This document shows, one piece after another, positions 60,453 to 64,000 of a stretch of 64,000 nucleotides of DNA. Source of the stretch: Synanceia verrucosa (Eukaryota > Chordata > Actinopteri > Perciformes > Synanceiidae); the NCBI GenBank assembly GCA_029721515.1, contig CM056550.1:13552406-13616405 (forward strand), read 5' to 3'. Numbering within the stretch: position 1 is the first letter of the stretch; each line of letters starts with the position of its first letter. The notes beneath the pieces are model-generated. The model saw only the letters and a list, made by a program, of their open reading frames with translations. It was not told the DNA's origin and made no database searches. The position numbers were made by a program, and so were the translations under genes.

Positions 60453-61926
60453 GATTCAACGGTGCAAAATGTAAATTCTTGCAATTTTTCAACTGGTCCT
60501 AAAATTTTGATCAGGAGTGTAAGCTATATAGCCCTACACTGACCATGACATGTGCATTCCTGGGGGGTTTGGAGTTGTGCACAAAGCAGCCAGTATACAG
60601 TATCTCCAAAGGAAAAAGGAAGCGAGAGACGGAGAGCATCGTCACACTTAATATTTTCAGTTTTACGCCGGCGTATGAATGTTTCAATTCTGCCGTATGT
60701 GCCTGAGGGAGACTCTCTCTTGAGCTCGCTCTTCCTCTTTCTTCTGCTCCTCCTCGGGGATCCGTGGCCCCCTCCACCACCGCTCCTGTCATCCCAGGCA
60801 TGCTAGCTGGGAGCCTTTTCTCCACTGCCTCCTCCCCTGGCTTCTGTCACCAACCGCTGTCTGTCTCAGCTGAGTCTCTCCCTCCCCGCAGCACCCGCTA
60901 GCTCTGCAGTGCACTGTGCCAAATGTGAGGTAATTAAGACACAGAAAACTCCTCCACTCAGTTGGAAAGAGGATTGAAAAGCTCATATCTGTCAGGAGCG
61001 ACAGCATGCTGCTAATTTTGCCTGATTTGAAAGCGCTTCAAGGGTGTGCCAATTACTATGTGCATATTCTATAGGCAGCGACTTGCATGGCAGGAATGTG
61101 CAGCAGTCTGGGGAGAGGGAAAGTTGGTTTGCATCTTGATTATATTCCTCCAGTGCACCAGTGCAAACACAATATCACAGTTATGATCTTTACAGTTTAT
61201 TAAATCAGGGATAATAGCTGTCATGTTGTGCACATCTGATAAGATTAAGGTATCTCGCTAACAACAGCTACATAAAAAAGGTCTGCGAAATGTGCGATGA
61301 AATTGAAAAATTTCATTTCCATTTAAATGCCTCATGCATCCCACAGACATCCTTAACACAGAATGGATTGGGTCCGTTTATTCTGATTTATGTGCCTGCC
61401 TAATAGAATTTCCTCAGCGTAGGTGTCAGTGGTTTCAATGTCACATGATCTAAATGCTAAAGGCTTTCCTACCCTCAGAAGAAAGTCGAGAGGGAAAGGA
61501 TGAAAAAGTATGAGGCTATTATTTTAAAGGACCATACCAATGTGTTTGTATATTTTAGCTTTGTGGCTACAAATCGTGCATTGACTTCACATCCAGTCGA
61601 GTACAGTTTGGTTTTTGGATGTCCTTGATATTACACAACTGCAGCAGCAGTCTGGTCATACTGCCAGATAATAAATGGGAACCAACGGCTACCACCCCAG
61701 GCTATTTATTTTTATTTATTTCTATCTGGTGTGAAAAGAAAATTTCAGGCATTTGAAACTTCACTTGACTTGAACTTGAATCCCTTACGGTGGACATAAA
61801 ATATTTGGAAACTTCCAGCAGCTGATTTCTATAGGTCATACTTTAAATACTGAAGTCTGCATTCACTGAAAACTCATATTCAGTTTGCATACAGATGCAA
61901 CTCTGTCTGTGAGGTCTGTATTAATA

Positions 61927-62699
61927 CACTGACCAAAACTTCCAACACAACACTCCCATGGTTTATGCATATTGTACCAAATTCAAGTGACATGCTAAAA
62001 ACACGTATCAGATATGAAGTTTTAATTTGAATGCAGTGTAATAGCACTCTTGCCCATTGACGGACATGGTGACGTGCTGGAGTCAACAGCAGACCACGGC
62101 GAGGATGTCAGCTGTGCAACCCGGCCTAACGCAAGCGGTTGCGTACTGTTTGGTCGCTGAGTGCTGCAGTCACTGTCGCTGGCAGGAAATGGTTTCTCAG
62201 ATGTTGAAGACGAATATGGCGGTCCTGCCGAGGGGATGTGACACGTGGGTGGTCGGTCGTTAGTGCGCCCTGTCTCATTATACCGGTTCCATAGATGCGA
62301 AATGGTCGACACATGAATGCCCAAGGCCCTGGCAACACGTCTCTGTGCCATTCCAGCTGTCAGCATACCAATGGCCCTTTCTCTGTGATTTTGATGTAGT
62401 CGTGCCATGGACGAACGTTTCACCAGGACAATGCAAATGAGCACTAAAGATCGCCATTGGTACAGCTACTTATTGACCAGGTTTTAAAAGGACTGGTGAT
62501 TAAGATCTGCTCAGTTTCATCAGCGGTGACAAAGTCTAAGGATGTGCAGTCAAGTGGAACAACATGTAGGCACACAGCAAACAAAAGCAAATCCTTTGAG
62601 ATTTCATGTGATATTTTGTGTGTTATAACTCTTTGTTTGGCTTTGTGTGCCCAAAATTTCTCAATCAGGGGAGTGTTGCGTTGGAAGTTTTGGTCAGTG
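61927..62699 (-). mobile_element. Tc1/mariner-like element, internally deleted (773 bp)
   Basis: Inverted ends CACTGACCAAAACTTCC and GGAAGTTTTGGTCAGTG extend to 32 bp with one mismatch and are flanked by TA on each side (61925-61926 and 62700-62701), the Tc1/mariner target. At 773 bp it is about half the length of an autonomous Tc1 element. It retains part of a transposase gene on the minus strand. Confidence 0.92.
62022..62444 (-). pseudogene. Broken Tc1-like transposase fragment
   Basis: The first half of this minus-strand frame contains a helix-turn-helix of the Tc1 transposase DNA-binding domain: RAIGMLTAGMAQRRVARALG, then IHVSTISHLWNRYNETGRTN. After the RTNDRP box the similarity moves to another frame (62126-62338: PRVTSPRQDRHIRLQHLRN), showing a frameshift. 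The acidic catalytic domain is absent. It is flanked by the element's intact inverted ends. It cannot be functional. Confidence 0.88.
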
Positions 62700-64000
62700 T
62701 ATATTTTTCTTCGCCAGTTCCTCCACAATTCATCAGATATGGGAGGTATGTAAACAACACCCTCTAATAATTAAATGATTCTTTCTGACATTAGTTTATA
62801 TTTTAGATTATTTTAACTTGGATAATATCTAAGATAATGTTGGTATCATCTTAATGGCAACACCACTACTGATCTTTCTAATACCCACTGCTGGTTGAAT
62901 TACTTTTTTTGGCATTTGGAAATGATTGTTGCTGATCGAACCCATTGTTCTGAGCTTTAATTACAGCCAGCTCCAGTGCAGGTAACAGTAATAGCACAGT
63001 TATGTCATGCATAGTCTTGTTCCGGTTGATTCATAATGAAGCAGTGGGAGCGCCTCCCCCTCCTGTGTTTTCACACTTGTATCATATTCCCTCCATGCCT
63101 CACCCAGCGTGGGGTTAACAGGCTGGCTCAATATATGTGAGAACATCTGCCTTCACCCAACGCTCTCCTTCCCCAATGCTTAATGGCCCCGAGGGAAACT
63201 TCATTATTCATCGATATTGAAGGGGTCTTTCAGCTATAATAGCTCACAGTCTGGGCGTGTAGATGGAATACCTGCAGCCTTTATCAGCGATAACTCAAGA
63301 GTCATGTGAAAAGTTCACAGAACCTGCCCTGTTGACAACGTGGAGGCAATGTGGTCCTGTGGTCAGGAGGGCCGCGAATCATAAAGTGTGCTGGGTATAA
63401 AGAGTCAGTGACGGCTGACAGAGCTGGAGACGAGTGGACATGGGCTCCTCTCTCAGCTCATGGAGTCGCTTCATCAGCTCCTCTCAGCACCTCACGTCTC
63501 TCACATCTTGTGTGACTTTTTAAATTGGAGCCCAACGCCAAGCTTGACAAGGTGTTGGTCCCACGTTGACACAGCTTGCATGTTGCGTGAACAACAGCGT
63601 GAAATGAATGCTCAGGAAAACGCCACCTGCTTTATGAAGAGGAGGAGAGACTCGCCGTTGGCTCGTTCATAGATATTCTGCAGAGATATGAAAGGCTTGG
63701 TCGTCCCAGTTCAGCGAATTGGATTATCACTGTTAGCAACAAGCAAATGTGTCTGATAATGGTTTACCATCTGTGAATGTGAAATTATTGAATTGTTTGG
63801 GTTCTCAGGAAACACTTGCCCACTGTTAACTGATAATGATTACTAATGATTACGGCAACAGGGGCCATTTATCAGCCTCTATAATCACACCAGAACTGCT
63901 TTTTTCCAGTTAAAAGGTGGATGTGTACCTGGAGTTATATTATAAGGGTGACTCTACACCGCCGCCAGACTCACCTCCCTCCTAACATTTGACAAGAATC

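Larger units (their letters stand above)
42103..64000 (-). other. shisa6 upstream intron or 5' flank, transposon-rich, no exon identified
   Basis: No exon for the Shisa cysteine-rich domain or membrane span was found on the minus strand, so those exons probably lie beyond 64000. Individually listed elements occupy part of the stretch. I see no recognisable repeats at about 51400-53850, 54250-56200, 56750-59500 or 62760-64000, though some of this could be regulatory. Confidence 0.6.

Noticed and set aside
63940..64000. Possible minus-strand splice donor (gggag|gtgagt) at the window end
   Set aside because: The adjoining sequence has no convincing Shisa reading frame, so no exon was called.

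Overview
The window is vertebrate nuclear DNA, almost certainly from a teleost fish. Coding sequence is split into short exons with GT-AG introns, and the surrounding DNA is full of fish-type repeats: tRNA-derived SINEs, hAT, Harbinger, piggyBac and Tc1-like miniature elements, L2/Rex-like LINE tails, minisatellites and microsatellites. There is no bacterial or phage content. I see no CRISPR array, rRNA gene or functional tRNA gene.

Two protein-coding genes are recognisable, and both enter the window as fragments. On the plus strand, the last five coding exons of an axonemal dynein heavy chain (dnah9) lie at 2654-15983. They encode the final 323 residues, and every exon phase agrees. On the minus strand, the 3' coding exons of shisa6, an AMPA-receptor auxiliary protein of the Shisa/CKAMP44 family, lie at 25768-33347. 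A probable 39-nt microexon is at 42064-42102. The rest of the window to 64000 is read as shisa6 upstream intron; its first exons (signal peptide, cysteine-rich Shisa domain, membrane span) were not found. The two genes converge tail to tail across about 9.8 kb. In human they are neighbours on the same strand as I recall it, so one has been inverted in one lineage.

Region by region: 1-2653 is dnah9 intron with two copies of a TTAA-flanked miniature element. 2825-7854 is intron with a 1.25-kb GGTTCTCTCT minisatellite that appears to have grown inside a SINE, and a 51-bp minisatellite. 8038-13443 is intron with a palindromic fish repeat and a Harbinger-type MITE nested in a second element. 15984-25767 is intergenic, with a SINE, LINE tails and a 48-bp minisatellite that is the 6.3-kb repeat in opposite orientation. 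26910-42063 is shisa6 introns. 42103-64000 is intronic or upstream DNA holding several foldback elements, a near-perfect 80-nt hairpin, a piggyBac-like MITE and a decayed Tc1-like element with intact ends.

The two genes do not act in one pathway: dnah9 powers ciliary outer dynein arms, and shisa6 anchors AMPA receptors at synapses. I found no new multi-gene system. The most interesting signals are a SINE-born minisatellite whose three frames encode the same decapeptide, one minisatellite family in opposite orientations 17 kb apart, a 12-fold hexapeptide expansion in the Shisa6 tail, and several TE-derived hairpins. Exon boundaries were set by eye from splice sites, phase and remembered family sequence; no alignment was run.
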